Source: Beijerinckiaceae bacterium
GTDB lineage: Bacteria > Pseudomonadota > Alphaproteobacteria > Rhizobiales > Beijerinckiaceae
Reading direction: 5' to 3'
Assembly: GCA_947454485.1 (NCBI GenBank)
Contig: CANGJJ010000014.1
Location: 1 to 61,556, forward strand
DNA length: 61,556 nt
Shown: positions 41,617-50,262 of the stretch, in pieces
Layout: the number at the start of each line of letters is the position of its first letter
Numbering within the stretch: the stretch's first letter is position 1
Notes under the pieces: model-generated
Told to the model about the DNA's origin: nothing
The model's input: the letters and a program-made list of their open reading frames with translations, nothing else
The model's database searches: none
Position numbers and translations under genes: made by a program

Positions 41617-42563
41617 TTGGACAAACGCGACGCCGCTGTCAGCGTGTTCTTCATCAACAGCGCGATCGTCATGGGGCCGACACCACCCGGAACGGGCGTG
41701 ATGGCCGCTGCGCGCGCAGCTGCCGCTGCATAGGCGACATCGCCGACCAGACGCGTCTTCGGCTTGCCATTGGCGTCCAAGCCCTCGCCTGCCACGCGGT
41801 TGATGCCAACATCAATCACGATTGCGCCTTTGCGCACCCAATCACCGGGGATCATTTCGGGACGACCAACCGCTGCGACGAGAATCTCCGCGCGGCCGAC
41901 GACTTCGCGCAGATCATGCGTGCGCGAATGAGCAATGGTCACTGTGCAGTTTTTCGACAGAAGCAATTGCGCCATCGGCTTGCCAACAATATTGGAGCGT
42001 CCCACGACAACAGCTTCGCGCCCCGCCAGATCAAGCCCCAAAGCTTTGGCTGCGCGCTCGACGAGAATGAGTGAGCCGGCGGGTGTGCAAGGCACAAGTG
42101 CGCGCTCGATATCGCCAATGGCGAGCAGGCCCGCATTGACCGGATGGAAGCCATCAACATCTTTGGCGGGCGAGATAGTCTCGAGCACCAAAGTTGCATC
42201 GATATGTTTGGGCAAAGGCAGCTGCACCAGAATGCCGTGGATGGCCGGATCGCGGTTGAGCTGCTCGACAAGAGCGATGAGATCGACCTGCGATGTGGTG
42301 GCTGGCAGTGTGTGCTGCACCGAATGGAAACCGCAGCTCTCCGCCGCTTTGCCTTTGGATTTCACATAGACCTGACTGGCTGGATCTTCACCCACCAGCA
42401 CGACAGCCAGTCCGGGCTTCAAGCCCAGAGCCTTGGTCTGCTGCGCCACTTCAGCCAGAACGCTTTGGGAAACGAGCTTGCCGTCGATCACCAGACCCGC
42501 GCCCGCTGCGCCAGCGCGCAAACCGAGGCTTTCAAGATCGCTGGGCGAAAGGGTCGAGGTCAT
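41613..42563 (-). CDS. folD: Methylenetetrahydrofolate dehydrogenase/cyclohydrolase
   Basis: Bifunctional cytoplasmic enzyme that interconverts 5,10-methylene-, methenyl- and 10-formyl-tetrahydrofolate. The catalytic Y66-x3-K70 motif (VYVKSK) and the terminal PGGVGPMT signature are intact, with [12 protein letters not shown] as NADP loop. At 316 residues it has about 20 extra N-terminal residues compared with usual FolD. AGGAGTTGCCCC gives a good ribosome site for the ATG at 42563. First gene of a unit with the polyamine-type ABC genes. Confidence 0.95.
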   Translation of the reverse strand: MTSTLSPSDLESLGLRAGAAGAGLVIDGKLVSQSVLAEVAQQTKALGLKPGLAVVLVGEDPASQVYVKSKGKAAESCGFHSVQHTLPATTSQVDLIALVEQLNRDPAIHGILVQLPLPKHIDATLVLETISPAKDVDGFHPVNAGLLAIGDIERALVPCTPAGSLILVERAAKALGLDLAGREAVVVGRSNIVGKPMAQLLLSKNCTVTIAHSRTHDLREVVGRAEILVAAVGRPEMIPGDWVRKGAIVIDVGINRVAGEGLDANGKPKTRLVGDVAYAAAAARAAAITPVPGGVGPMTIALLMKNTLTAASRLSK

Positions 42564-42624
42564 GGGGCAACTCCTGTGTCACCAGCCTTTTGGCAGAGGC
42601 GACGGCGGCGCACAAGAATGCGCC

Positions 42625-43491
42625 TCAGGCTGTGAACACATAGCGCGCGCTATGATGGCGCGAGGTGCCCGGGGCCAGATAGATCATGCCCGGCTTTTCG
42701 AAGAGATCCCCGGTGAAGCCCTCCGGGTCGCCTGTCCCCGTCCAGCTCTCGATGCACAGAAATGGCGCGCCCGGTTTCGACCAGAGCACCCAATGGGGAA
42801 AATCCTCGACCTCGACCCGCAAGCGCCCCTGCGGCCCCTCAAAGGTAAGACCCCGGCTGCGGGCATCCAGAAAACAGACGGCTTCGCGCTCGAACAAGGC
42901 ATCGCTCAGCGGCAGGGCCTTGCCCTCCAGCCGCACCGCACGGCGCAATTGGCTGAAAAGGCCGCCCGTGGCGATGCGCGGCACCATCGGCTCTTCGGCC
43001 TTGTCGAAGACAATGCGGCTTTGTCCACGCGCCTTGCCCGCTGGCCAGACAAAGCCCGGATGCAGGCCAAAGGCATAGGGGAACGGCTCGGCACCCGGAT
43101 TGAAGACCGTGGCATGGACCGTCAGCCCCCGTGCCTCGAGGCGATAGGTCAGTGTGAGATCGAAAGCGAAAGGATAAAGCGCGCGGGTGGCTTCATTATC
43201 CGCAAGACGCAAGGAGACATGGTCGCTGCCCTGCCCCGCCAGAGTGAACATCTGGCTATGGGCGAAACCATGGAGCCCAAGGGGAAAGCTTTTCTTGCCA
43301 ACCCGCACAGCCCCGCCGCGCGTCCATCCGCAAACCGGGAAAAGCACCGGCGCGGTGCGGTCCCAGATCGCCCGCTTGGGTTTCCACAAGAGTTGCGTGG
43401 TGCCAACAGACCATGCCACAGCCTCGGCCCCACGCAGGCTAATGCGCGCGCGGCTCTCCCCCATCCGAAGCTCGACCCAATCCGTAGCCAT
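42625..43491 (-). CDS. Aldose 1-epimerase family protein
   Basis: Predicted mutarotase of 288 residues with the galactose-mutarotase beta-sandwich. Visible motifs: HGFAHSQMF (a catalytic-His region), YAFGLHPGFVWP (second His) and the terminal acidic WTGTGDPEGF segment. The substrate sugar is unknown; related proteins include LacX-like enzymes. The ATG at 43491 has GGGG close by; a GTG at 43500 would add three residues. It stands alone, 61 bases from folD on the same strand. Confidence 0.88.
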   Translation of the reverse strand: MATDWVELRMGESRARISLRGAEAVAWSVGTTQLLWKPKRAIWDRTAPVLFPVCGWTRGGAVRVGKKSFPLGLHGFAHSQMFTLAGQGSDHVSLRLADNEATRALYPFAFDLTLTYRLEARGLTVHATVFNPGAEPFPYAFGLHPGFVWPAGKARGQSRIVFDKAEEPMVPRIATGGLFSQLRRAVRLEGKALPLSDALFEREAVCFLDARSRGLTFEGPQGRLRVEVEDFPHWVLWSKPGAPFLCIESWTGTGDPEGFTGDLFEKPGMIYLAPGTSRHHSARYVFTA

Positions 43492-43574
43492 TATCCCCAC
43501 CCGGTCAGCTGCTGGGCTTACCTTGAGCCAGCACTTCAGGCTACTGATTAAGGGAACAATCTGGAGAAATACGC

Positions 43575-44573
43575 ATGAGTCGAGAGATCAATCCCAGCAA
43601 TCCCGCCCGCCGCGCCTTTGTCGCCGCGACTGCCGTTGCTGTTGCCAGCGCTGGCGTAAGCGCAGCAGACGCTGCCCCTGCCAGAATCGTGGGCGAAGAG
43701 CATTGGGCCAAGAAGGGCAACGTCAATCTCTATCTGTGGCGCAAATATTTGAACGACGGCAAGAAGAACAAGCCTGTCTTCTTCATCATTCATGGCTCGT
43801 CTTTCTCAGGCCGCGGTGGCTATGACCTTCAGGTTCCGGGCAAGCCGAACTACTCCTTCATGGATGAGTTTGCGCGGCTTGGTTATGATGTGTGGGCGCT
43901 CGACCATGAGAACTATGGCCGCTCAACGCGCAACACCGGCGTCAATTCCAACATCATGACCGGCGTTGCCGATATTGAAGCTGCTGTGCCTGTGATCGAG
44001 AAGATCACGGGTCAGAAGACCTTCAAGATGATGGGTCAATCCTCGGGCGCGATCCGCGCAGGCGTTTATGCGATGAGTCATGGTGAGCGTGTGGAGCGCC
44101 TCATTCTGGATGCGTTCACCTGGACGGGCGAAAATGCACCTGAGATCATGCGCCGCCGCGAGAATGTCGAGAATCTGAAGGCCAATCCCAATCGCAAGAT
44201 GGAACTGGCCACCTTCATGGGCATTTTCACGCGCGATGATCCCACGACCTTCGAAAAGGAAGTGCCAGAGGCGCTCGCCAAATATGAACTGGCGCTCGGT
44301 AACACCGCACCCAGCGGCTCCTATATCGACATGGCGATCAATATGCCCATGGTCGATCCCACCAAGGTGAAATGCCCCGTGCTCATCACCCGCGCTGAGA
44401 CCGATGGCAATGCAACTGATGCAGAGCTGATCGAATTCTTCGGCAAGCTGCCCAATAAGGACAAGCAATTCGTGATGATGCGCGGCATTGCCCATGTGGC
44501 GGTGCTGGGCACCAATCGCCACCGCGTGTGGCACGCGATGCGCGAATTCCTCACCATGCCTGACATGCGCTAA
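43575..44573 (+). CDS. Exported alpha/beta hydrolase with Tat-like signal
   Basis: Hydrolase of 332 residues. The N-terminus has an Arg pair (R12-R13, NPARRAFVAATAVAVASAG) like a Tat signal, followed by a likely cleavage after ADA or APA. The oxyanion region is IIHGSSFSGRGG, the nucleophile S156 in GQSSG, the acid in RAETDGNATD and the base in GIAHVAVLG. Substrate unknown. A strong shared terminator follows. Confidence 0.86.
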   Translation: MSREINPSNPARRAFVAATAVAVASAGVSAADAAPARIVGEEHWAKKGNVNLYLWRKYLNDGKKNKPVFFIIHGSSFSGRGGYDLQVPGKPNYSFMDEFARLGYDVWALDHENYGRSTRNTGVNSNIMTGVADIEAAVPVIEKITGQKTFKMMGQSSGAIRAGVYAMSHGERVERLILDAFTWTGENAPEIMRRRENVENLKANPNRKMELATFMGIFTRDDPTTFEKEVPEALAKYELALGNTAPSGSYIDMAINMPMVDPTKVKCPVLITRAETDGNATDAELIEFFGKLPNKDKQFVMMRGIAHVAVLGTNRHRVWHAMREFLTMPDMR

Positions 44574-44593
44574 GCGCGCTGCAGACAGACTCG

Positions 44594-44622
44594 AAAAGGC
44601 GGGGGCTCACCCCGCCTTTTTT
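44594..44622 (+). terminator. Bidirectional terminator
   Basis: AAAAGGCGGGG (44594-44604) and CCCCGCCTTTT (44610-44620) form a perfect 11-bp stem with a 5-base loop. T-runs occur on both strands, so it can terminate the plus-strand hydrolase and the minus-strand reductase, whose stop codon lies within the hairpin. Confidence 0.9.
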
Positions 44623-45179
44623 GTGCGCTTGGGCTGGCCGCGCACCAAGCACACTTCATCGAGCATGGCATCAATGAGCGTGAGCGCACGGCGGATCTGC
44701 GTCTCATCCACGAGCTGACCATCAACAACTGTCTTTTGCGTATTGCCGATGGACACTTCCCGGCCCGGCGCAATGCGCGAGAGTGTCGAGAGAAACATTT
44801 TGTGCAGATCAGTCTGTGCGCGCGCGCCGCCCAGAGGGCTCTCTGACGTCGTGATAATGGCCACACCCTTATCAACCAGCACAGAGGCATAGCCGGGGCG
44901 AGAGACCCAGTCGATGGCGTTTTTGATGACGCCCGACATGCCGTGATTATATTCGGGCGACACAATCACCATGCCATCGCAAGCAATGATTGCCTCGCGC
45001 AATTGGCGCACGGGCTCTGGCAGATTGGCCTCCAGATCCTGATTGTAAATCGGGATCTCACTCAGATCATGCAGGGTCAAAGTGACATCGGCCGGCATTT
45101 TCTGCGCCAATGTGCGCAATATGGCGCGCGACACCGATGCGCTGCGAATACTGCCTGCCAGACCCAATAGATTGAACAT
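44607..45179 (-). CDS. NAD(P)H-dependent FMN reductase
   Basis: Flavodoxin-like oxidoreductase of 190 residues; the N-terminal phosphate-binding loop is GSIRSASVSRAIL and the flavin motif is SPEYNHGMSG, as in ChrR/YieF/SsuE-type quinone or FMN reductases. Such enzymes can supply reduced flavin to two-component monooxygenases, for example the flavoenzyme at 15355, but no linkage is shown. The stop codon lies in the shared terminator. Confidence 0.92.
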   Translation of the reverse strand: MFNLLGLAGSIRSASVSRAILRTLAQKMPADVTLTLHDLSEIPIYNQDLEANLPEPVRQLREAIIACDGMVIVSPEYNHGMSGVIKNAIDWVSRPGYASVLVDKGVAIITTSESPLGGARAQTDLHKMFLSTLSRIAPGREVSIGNTQKTVVDGQLVDETQIRRALTLIDAMLDEVCLVRGQPKRTKKAG

Positions 45180-45292
45180 GGAAGCCCCCCTCTTTGCAGC
45201 GCCAGCTATACGGATAGACGGGCGGCGGGTCCAGACAGTTGCAGCCCTGCCTCAGACCGGCCTATTCTGCGACCAACAGGGGAGGATTCCGT

Positions 45293-46315
45293 ATGAGACA
45301 GCTGGTGAGCATTGGCGCAGCCTTGGCCGCATTGTTGGTGGCCGCACCAGCTCAGGCTGCCGACCCAGACTGGATGATGCCGGAGATCCTGCAATCAGCG
45401 AAGGCTGAGGGCTCGGTCACGGTCTATTCCTCGGTCAATGAGAGCGAGGCTCTGCCGCAATGGAAGCTGTTTGAGCAAGCCACCGGCATCAAGGTGAACT
45501 ATGTGCGCGCCTCTGATGCACAGCTCAATGGCCGCGTGGCGGTTGAATATCGCGCGGGCCAACCCTCTTGGGATCTCATCATCAGCTCAGCGGCAAGCCA
45601 GCTCAATCAGGATGTGCTGGCGAAGTTCGAAGTGCCCGAAGTGCGCAAACTCATGGAGAATGCGCGCGACAAAAACGGCAAATGGTATGGGGTGAGCGCT
45701 TACTACAATACGCCCGCTTACAACACCAAACTCATCCCCGACGCATCAGCTCTTCCCAAAAGCTATGATGATTTTGCTCAGGCCAAACAGTGGCGCGGTA
45801 AAGTGGCCATCGACACCAATGATACAAAATGGCTTGCCGGCATGTTCCGCCATTATGGCGAAGATCGTGCGCGCAAAATGATGCTCGACCTCGTCGCCAA
45901 TCTGCAACCCACCATCATTGATGGGCATCTGCCTGTCGCGCGTGGCGTGGGCTCGGGCGAATATGCGCTGGCGCTGAGCAATTACACTGCCCTCACCCAT
46001 AATGTGCAACTGAGTGGCGCACCGACAGATATTTTTGTGCTCGATCCTGTCGTCGTCTTCATGCACCAACTCGCCTTCAGCGCGCGCGCCCCCCATCCCA
46101 ATGCAGCGAGGCTTGCAGCCAATTTCATTTTGAGCCAGGAGGCACAGGCCTATGGCGCCAAGACGGGACGCTCGCCCACACGACCTGATGTGCAGCCCAA
46201 TCCCCCCGATGCGGTCGCGCGGCTGATGAAGAGCACGATCATTCCCATCGTCTTCACCCAAGAAGACGACCGCAAATGGAAGCGCACGTTTGACGAGATT
46301 TTCCGTCCGCGTTGA
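45293..46315 (+). CDS. Fe-type ABC transporter substrate-binding protein 1
   Basis: Extracellular solute-binding protein of 340 residues with a 22-residue signal peptide (ending PAQA). The mature protein starts with an AKAEGSVTVYSSVNESEA segment as in the AfuA/FutA-type iron and related receptors. It lacks an obvious Tyr pair near the C-terminus needed for Fe(III), so another ligand is possible. GGGAGGA precedes the ATG at 45293. It is followed at 39 bases by a clear paralogue, and no permease or ATPase accompanies either. Confidence 0.88.
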   Translation: MRQLVSIGAALAALLVAAPAQAADPDWMMPEILQSAKAEGSVTVYSSVNESEALPQWKLFEQATGIKVNYVRASDAQLNGRVAVEYRAGQPSWDLIISSAASQLNQDVLAKFEVPEVRKLMENARDKNGKWYGVSAYYNTPAYNTKLIPDASALPKSYDDFAQAKQWRGKVAIDTNDTKWLAGMFRHYGEDRARKMMLDLVANLQPTIIDGHLPVARGVGSGEYALALSNYTALTHNVQLSGAPTDIFVLDPVVVFMHQLAFSARAPHPNAARLAANFILSQEAQAYGAKTGRSPTRPDVQPNPPDAVARLMKSTIIPIVFTQEDDRKWKRTFDEIFRPR

Positions 46316-46354
46316 ACGGGCGGTTTTTATAAAAAATAATACGGAGGAATGCTC

Positions 46355-47377
46355 ATGATCGGCTGGGTCCGACTTGCAGCGGTGATTGCGCTCACATGTC
46401 CATGGCCCAGCCTCGCCCAAGAGGCGCGGCCCGCTTGGGCAGAGCCCGCACTTGTGACGGCGGCCAAAGCTGAAGGCGGGCTCACTGTCTACTCCTCGCA
46501 GAATGAGCAAGAAGCATTGCCGCTGTGGAAGATCTTTGAAGCTACAACCGGCATTCAGGTCTCTTATGTACGCGCCTCTGATGTGCAACTCCTCTCCAAA
46601 GTCGCAATTGAGGGGCGCGCGCGGCAAGCCTCTTGGGACATTGTGGTGAGCACAGCGGCCTCCAAAATCCCGCCCGAGCAAGTCGCCCCTGTGGAGTTGA
46701 GCGAAGCGCGAGCTTTGATCCCCGCTGCCATTGCCAAGGATAAAAGATGGCATGGCGTTTACGCCCATTACAATGCGCCTGCTTTCAACACCAAAAGCGT
46801 TGCGGTCTCCGATCTGCCCAAAAGCTATGAAGAGTTTGCCACCCGCAAAGATCTGCGTGGGCGCGTTGCCATTGATGTGGCCGACCGCGAATGGCTCTAT
46901 GCCATGATGCAGCATTATGGCGAAGCGCGAGGCAAGAAGCTCGTGCAAGATCTCATCGAGACTTTGCAGCCTGTGACGATTGATGGCCATCTGCAGCTCG
47001 CGCGTGCGGTGGCTTCAGGTGAATATCTCTACGCCCTGAACAATTATGTCTCACTCACGCTCAACCAGAAAATCGCTGGCGGGGCGACGGATTATTTTGG
47101 CCTCGACCCGATCACTTTGTTCTTTGGATCCGTTGCGGTGAGCGCACAAGCACCTCACCCCAAGACGGCGCGGCTTGCGGCCAATTTTTTGCTGAGCGTT
47201 GAGGCGCAGCAGCAAAATACCAAAGCGGGCCGTATTCCGGTGCGGGCCGATGTCACGCCCAATCCCCCCGATGCGATCTCACGTCTTGGCAATCGCGCTC
47301 TTGTTGCGGCTGACTTCAGCGTTGACGATGAGCGCAAATGGCAAAAAACATTTCAGGACTATTTCCGTCGCAAGTGA
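46355..47377 (+). CDS. Fe-type ABC transporter substrate-binding protein 2
   Basis: Paralogue of the preceding gene, 340 residues, with a signal peptide of 21 residues (MIGWVRLAAVIALTCPWPSLA). Shared segments include AKAEGxxTVYSSxNExEALPxWK, YVRASDxQL, IDGHLxxARxxxSGEY and NPPDA, so the two are tandem duplicates. GGAGGA is six bases before the ATG at 46355; the ATG at 46349 directly abuts it and is less likely. A VOC-family dioxygenase gene starts 27 bases after its stop. Confidence 0.88.
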   Translation: MIGWVRLAAVIALTCPWPSLAQEARPAWAEPALVTAAKAEGGLTVYSSQNEQEALPLWKIFEATTGIQVSYVRASDVQLLSKVAIEGRARQASWDIVVSTAASKIPPEQVAPVELSEARALIPAAIAKDKRWHGVYAHYNAPAFNTKSVAVSDLPKSYEEFATRKDLRGRVAIDVADREWLYAMMQHYGEARGKKLVQDLIETLQPVTIDGHLQLARAVASGEYLYALNNYVSLTLNQKIAGGATDYFGLDPITLFFGSVAVSAQAPHPKTARLAANFLLSVEAQQQNTKAGRIPVRADVTPNPPDAISRLGNRALVAADFSVDDERKWQKTFQDYFRRK

Positions 47378-47404
47378 TCCGATCAAGTGATGTGAGGACT
47401 TCCC

Positions 47405-48301
47405 ATGATTGATGTTCGCCGCTTGGGCCATGCCACTCTCTCCACGCCCAATCTTGACCGGGCCATCGAATATTACACCGAAGTACTCGGCCTCAATGTC
47501 GTGGCACGCGATAAAAAGTCCGCTGTGCTTGCCACCAAGGTCGGGCTTGAGGCCATTGCGCTTGAAGAGGGCAATGAGGCCGAACTCAAGCGCCTCTCCT
47601 TTCAGGTCGCCCCCGGCACGGATCTCAAAAACTGTATCAAGGCGCTCTCTGCTCATGGCATCACGGCAGAGCGCCGCAGCGAAATTTCACCCGGCGTCAA
47701 GCAAGCGATCAGCTTCACCGACAACAAGGGCACGGCGATTGATGTCTATGCGGAGTATGATTTCGCGCAAGACACAGAAAAGCCTATCGGCATCATGCCG
47801 CTCAAGCTCGGCCATGTCGCCTATCGTTGCACCGACATCAAACCGGTGATGAAATTCTATCAAGAGGTGCTCGGCTTTCGCTTGTCAGATATTCGCGGCG
47901 ACTTCTTTTGCTTCTTGCGTTGCAACTCAGACCATCACGCCATCAATTTTGTGAATGACCCAAAACCCCAACTGCATCACATCGCCTTTGAGGTGAAGGA
48001 CTGGCCAGAGATTCATCGCGCCTGCGATTATCTCGCCAAGAATAAGCTGCTGCTGGTCTGGGGTCCGGGGCGGCATATTATCGGCCACAATATCGCTGCC
48101 TATCACCGCAACCACGACAATGTGCGTGTCGAGCTTTACACAGAAATGGACCAGATGAAGGATGAGGCGCTGGGCTATTTTGACCCACGCCCCTGGCATC
48201 AGGAACTGCCGTTGCGACCCAAGCAGCATGGGCCCGAGACTTTGCGCAACTACTGGGGCTTTGGCTCAGGCCGCGATGGCACGATGCCCGGTTATCCCTG
48301 A
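47405..48301 (+). CDS. VOC-family extradiol-type dioxygenase
   Basis: Two-module vicinal-oxygen-chelate protein of 298 residues. The C-terminal module keeps a complete class I extradiol site: H137 (GHVAYR), H191/H192 (LHHIAFEV) and E243 (VELYTE) as Fe(II) ligands, with H223/H228 near the position of the catalytic His. It probably cleaves a catechol-type ring. Located after two receptors, it may be part of an uptake-plus-cleavage unit. GAGGA lies before the ATG. Confidence 0.87.
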   Translation: MIDVRRLGHATLSTPNLDRAIEYYTEVLGLNVVARDKKSAVLATKVGLEAIALEEGNEAELKRLSFQVAPGTDLKNCIKALSAHGITAERRSEISPGVKQAISFTDNKGTAIDVYAEYDFAQDTEKPIGIMPLKLGHVAYRCTDIKPVMKFYQEVLGFRLSDIRGDFFCFLRCNSDHHAINFVNDPKPQLHHIAFEVKDWPEIHRACDYLAKNKLLLVWGPGRHIIGHNIAAYHRNHDNVRVELYTEMDQMKDEALGYFDPRPWHQELPLRPKQHGPETLRNYWGFGSGRDGTMPGYP

Positions 48302-48462
48302 CATCTGAGCTGAGCGGAACTGCCCTGCCAGCCTCTTGTCATCCTGCATGGCGGCACAGATACACGACCGATCCCCTGACGACTGGTCAGCACTGATTCG
48401 GCCGTATCTGGCCCCTGTTCTCCACGCCCATCACGCGCACACGACCGACTGACCTCAACAAT

Positions 48463-48479
48463 ATGTCAGAAAATGACAT
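48463..48479. promoter_or_regulatory. ATGTCA-N5-TGACAT palindrome
   Basis: A perfect 6-bp inverted repeat with spacer GAAAA, about 124 bases before the thermonuclease start. It resembles sites for dimeric helix-turn-helix regulators; the protein is unknown. Confidence 0.35.
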
Positions 48480-48518
48480 GGCGGCCTGCTAGGCTTTGCT
48501 CAGTCAGCCCCACAAGTC

Positions 48519-48533
48519 TTGACGTAACGTCAA
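48519..48533. promoter_or_regulatory. TTGACGT-A-ACGTCAA palindrome
   Basis: A perfect 15-base palindrome about 70 bases before the thermonuclease ATG. Its inner 13 bases recur at 2322-2334 after nrdJ. The ACGT-N-ACGT layout recalls operators of MerR-type regulators of amino-acid and fatty-acid catabolism, but the spacing differs by one or more bases. Confidence 0.4.
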
Positions 48534-48602
48534 GCAACGTGGACCACCTCGACACTAAAAACCATTTCAGCCAAGGTCATTGCACCAGTGGAGCGCGAAT
48601 CC

Positions 48603-49130
48603 ATGCCGTATTTTATTCTTTTGATACTAAGTCTTCTCATCAGCCCGTCCCAAGCGCGCGAGGCCAAGCCCCCGCTCGCCATGGAGCCGATTGTGGGCCG
48701 TGCCTCTGTGATCGATGGCGATACGCTGGATATCCACGGTACGCGCATTCGCCTGCATGGGATTGATGCGCCCGAAAGTCGCCAGACCTGCCTTGATGCG
48801 CAGGATCAGCCCTGGCGCTGCGGCCAACGTGCTGCCCTGCTTCTGGCCGATCTGCTGGAGGGCAAAATCGTCACCTGCCAGGCGCGCGATATTGACCGCT
48901 ATCGCCGCATCGTTGGCATTTGCGAGGCGGGCGGCATCACCATCAATGCCTGGATGGTGGAAAATGGCCTTGCCCTCGCCTATCGGCGCTATTCGAAAGA
49001 CTATGTGGAACACGAAAGCCGCGCTGTGGAAGCACAACGCGGCCTTTGGGCAGGGTCATTCGATGCGCCCTGGGATTGGCGTCAGCAGCGCAAGGCTACT
49101 TCTTTGCAAGCAGACCGGCAGCGTCGATAA
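48603..49130 (+). CDS. Exported thermonuclease-family protein
   Basis: Staphylococcal-nuclease fold, 175 residues, with a signal peptide (about residues 1-18). The active site is complete by eye: D38/D40 in VIDGDTLDI, R50 and D55 in RIRLHGIDAPE, E58, and R101/R102 in DRYRRIVG. Four cysteines may form disulfides outside the cytoplasm. The ATG at 48603 has GGAGCG; an upstream GTG at 48588 is weaker. Its final 35 bases overlap the convergent Bug receptor gene. Confidence 0.9.
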   Translation: MPYFILLILSLLISPSQAREAKPPLAMEPIVGRASVIDGDTLDIHGTRIRLHGIDAPESRQTCLDAQDQPWRCGQRAALLLADLLEGKIVTCQARDIDRYRRIVGICEAGGITINAWMVENGLALAYRRYSKDYVEHESRAVEAQRGLWAGSFDAPWDWRQQRKATSLQADRQRR

Positions 49131-50079
49131 CAGGCTTCCAGCGCGCAGTCTCATCAGCCACGAAAGCGGTGAAAGCCTCAGGCGAGAGCGGCTGCGCGAT
49201 GAAGCCATCCCGGCGGAAGATCTCTTGCGCAGCAGGCCGCGACACAGCGGCAATGATCTCTTTGTTCAGTTTGGCCACAATGTCTTTGGGCATATTGGCG
49301 GGGCCAGAGATCGAGAACCATGTTGTGCCGATCAGCGTGTTGTAACCAAGCTCCTTGAAGGTCGGCACATTCGCAAAATCGGGCAAACGCTCAGCCGTGG
49401 TAATCGCCACGCCATTCACCTGACCCGCGCGGAAGAAGGGTGAGGTCGAGGACAGAGTGAAGGTCGTGAAGGGCACATGACCCGCGATCAAATCGCCCAA
49501 AGCCTGCGCGGTTTGCGTATAGGGCACATGCTCAACCTTGAGGCCCATGGCCATGGCAATGGCTTGGCCCATCAAATGGCCATCAGAGCCAACACCTGAC
49601 GAGGCGAAGGAGAAGCCTTTGTCTTTCGCAAAAGCGATAAATTCGGGCAGCGTCTTCACGCCTGTCTTGGGATTGGCCGCCAGCATCACCGGCGCACCGC
49701 CGACATAGGCGATATGCGTGAGGCTTTTCATCGGATCATAAGGCACTGAGGCATTGATGAGCGGCGCGAGCGACAAAGTCGACAGATTGGTGATGCCCAA
49801 AGTGTAGCCATCTGGCTCGGCCTGCGCCACCGCCTGCACACCCAATGTGCCACCCGCACCCGTGCGGTTCTCGACGACGAAATTTTGTTTGAACACAGAC
49901 CCCAGATGTTCGGCCACCAAACGCGCCAGCAAATCACCGCTGCCGCCTGCGCCAAAAGGCACGATCAAGCGCACCGGCTTTTGCGGCCACTCTTGGGCTT
50001 GTGCGGGCGAAACTGCCAGCAGAACCATAGCAAGAGCTGCGCTGAGAGATGTTGTGATAAAGGGGCGACGCGGGATCAT
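49096..50079 (-). CDS. Bug-family receptor 1 of the IclR-linked unit
   Basis: Periplasmic TTT-type receptor, 327 residues; signal peptide 1-28 ending PAQA, then the family start QEWPQKPVRLIVPFGAGGSGD. NRTGAGGTLG is the ligand-loop motif. GAGGAGC precedes the ATG at 50079; the longer frame lacks a signal sequence. Last gene of a probable minus-strand unit IclR, DHOD-like, Bug, Bug; about 180 bases separate it from the second receptor, so it may also have its own promoter. No TctA/B partner. Confidence 0.9.
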   Translation of the reverse strand: MIPRRPFITTSLSAALAMVLLAVSPAQAQEWPQKPVRLIVPFGAGGSGDLLARLVAEHLGSVFKQNFVVENRTGAGGTLGVQAVAQAEPDGYTLGITNLSTLSLAPLINASVPYDPMKSLTHIAYVGGAPVMLAANPKTGVKTLPEFIAFAKDKGFSFASSGVGSDGHLMGQAIAMAMGLKVEHVPYTQTAQALGDLIAGHVPFTTFTLSSTSPFFRAGQVNGVAITTAERLPDFANVPTFKELGYNTLIGTTWFSISGPANMPKDIVAKLNKEIIAAVSRPAAQEIFRRDGFIAQPLSPEAFTAFVADETARWKPVIDAAGLLAKK

Positions 50080-50262
50080 GGAATGCTCCTCATTGGACTG
50101 AGGGCTGATATGCAAAGAGCGATCCAACTGCCGCAACGCGCGCGCGAAAAGCCCAAGCATCGAGTCCCCCACTATATTCTTATGCGCATCACTATCAGGC
50201 TTGGCGCCGAGCGCAAAGCAAAGGCCGATGATCTCACCGAACACCGGCCTTATTGATCTGGC

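Larger units (their letters stand above)
48302..48602. other. Intergenic region with two palindromes
   Basis: 301 bases without a gene, between the VOC dioxygenase and the thermonuclease, both on plus. It contains two well-formed palindromes (annotated separately at 48463 and 48519) and a short direct repeat, ACACGACCGA, at 48361 and 48440. No open frame, tRNA or terminator hairpin with T-run was found in it. Confidence 0.6.

Noticed and set aside
45293-47377. Iron(III) uptake assignment for the tandem receptors
   Set aside because: The fold is of the Fe type, but ligand tyrosines are not evident and no iron transport genes or Fur-type box are nearby.
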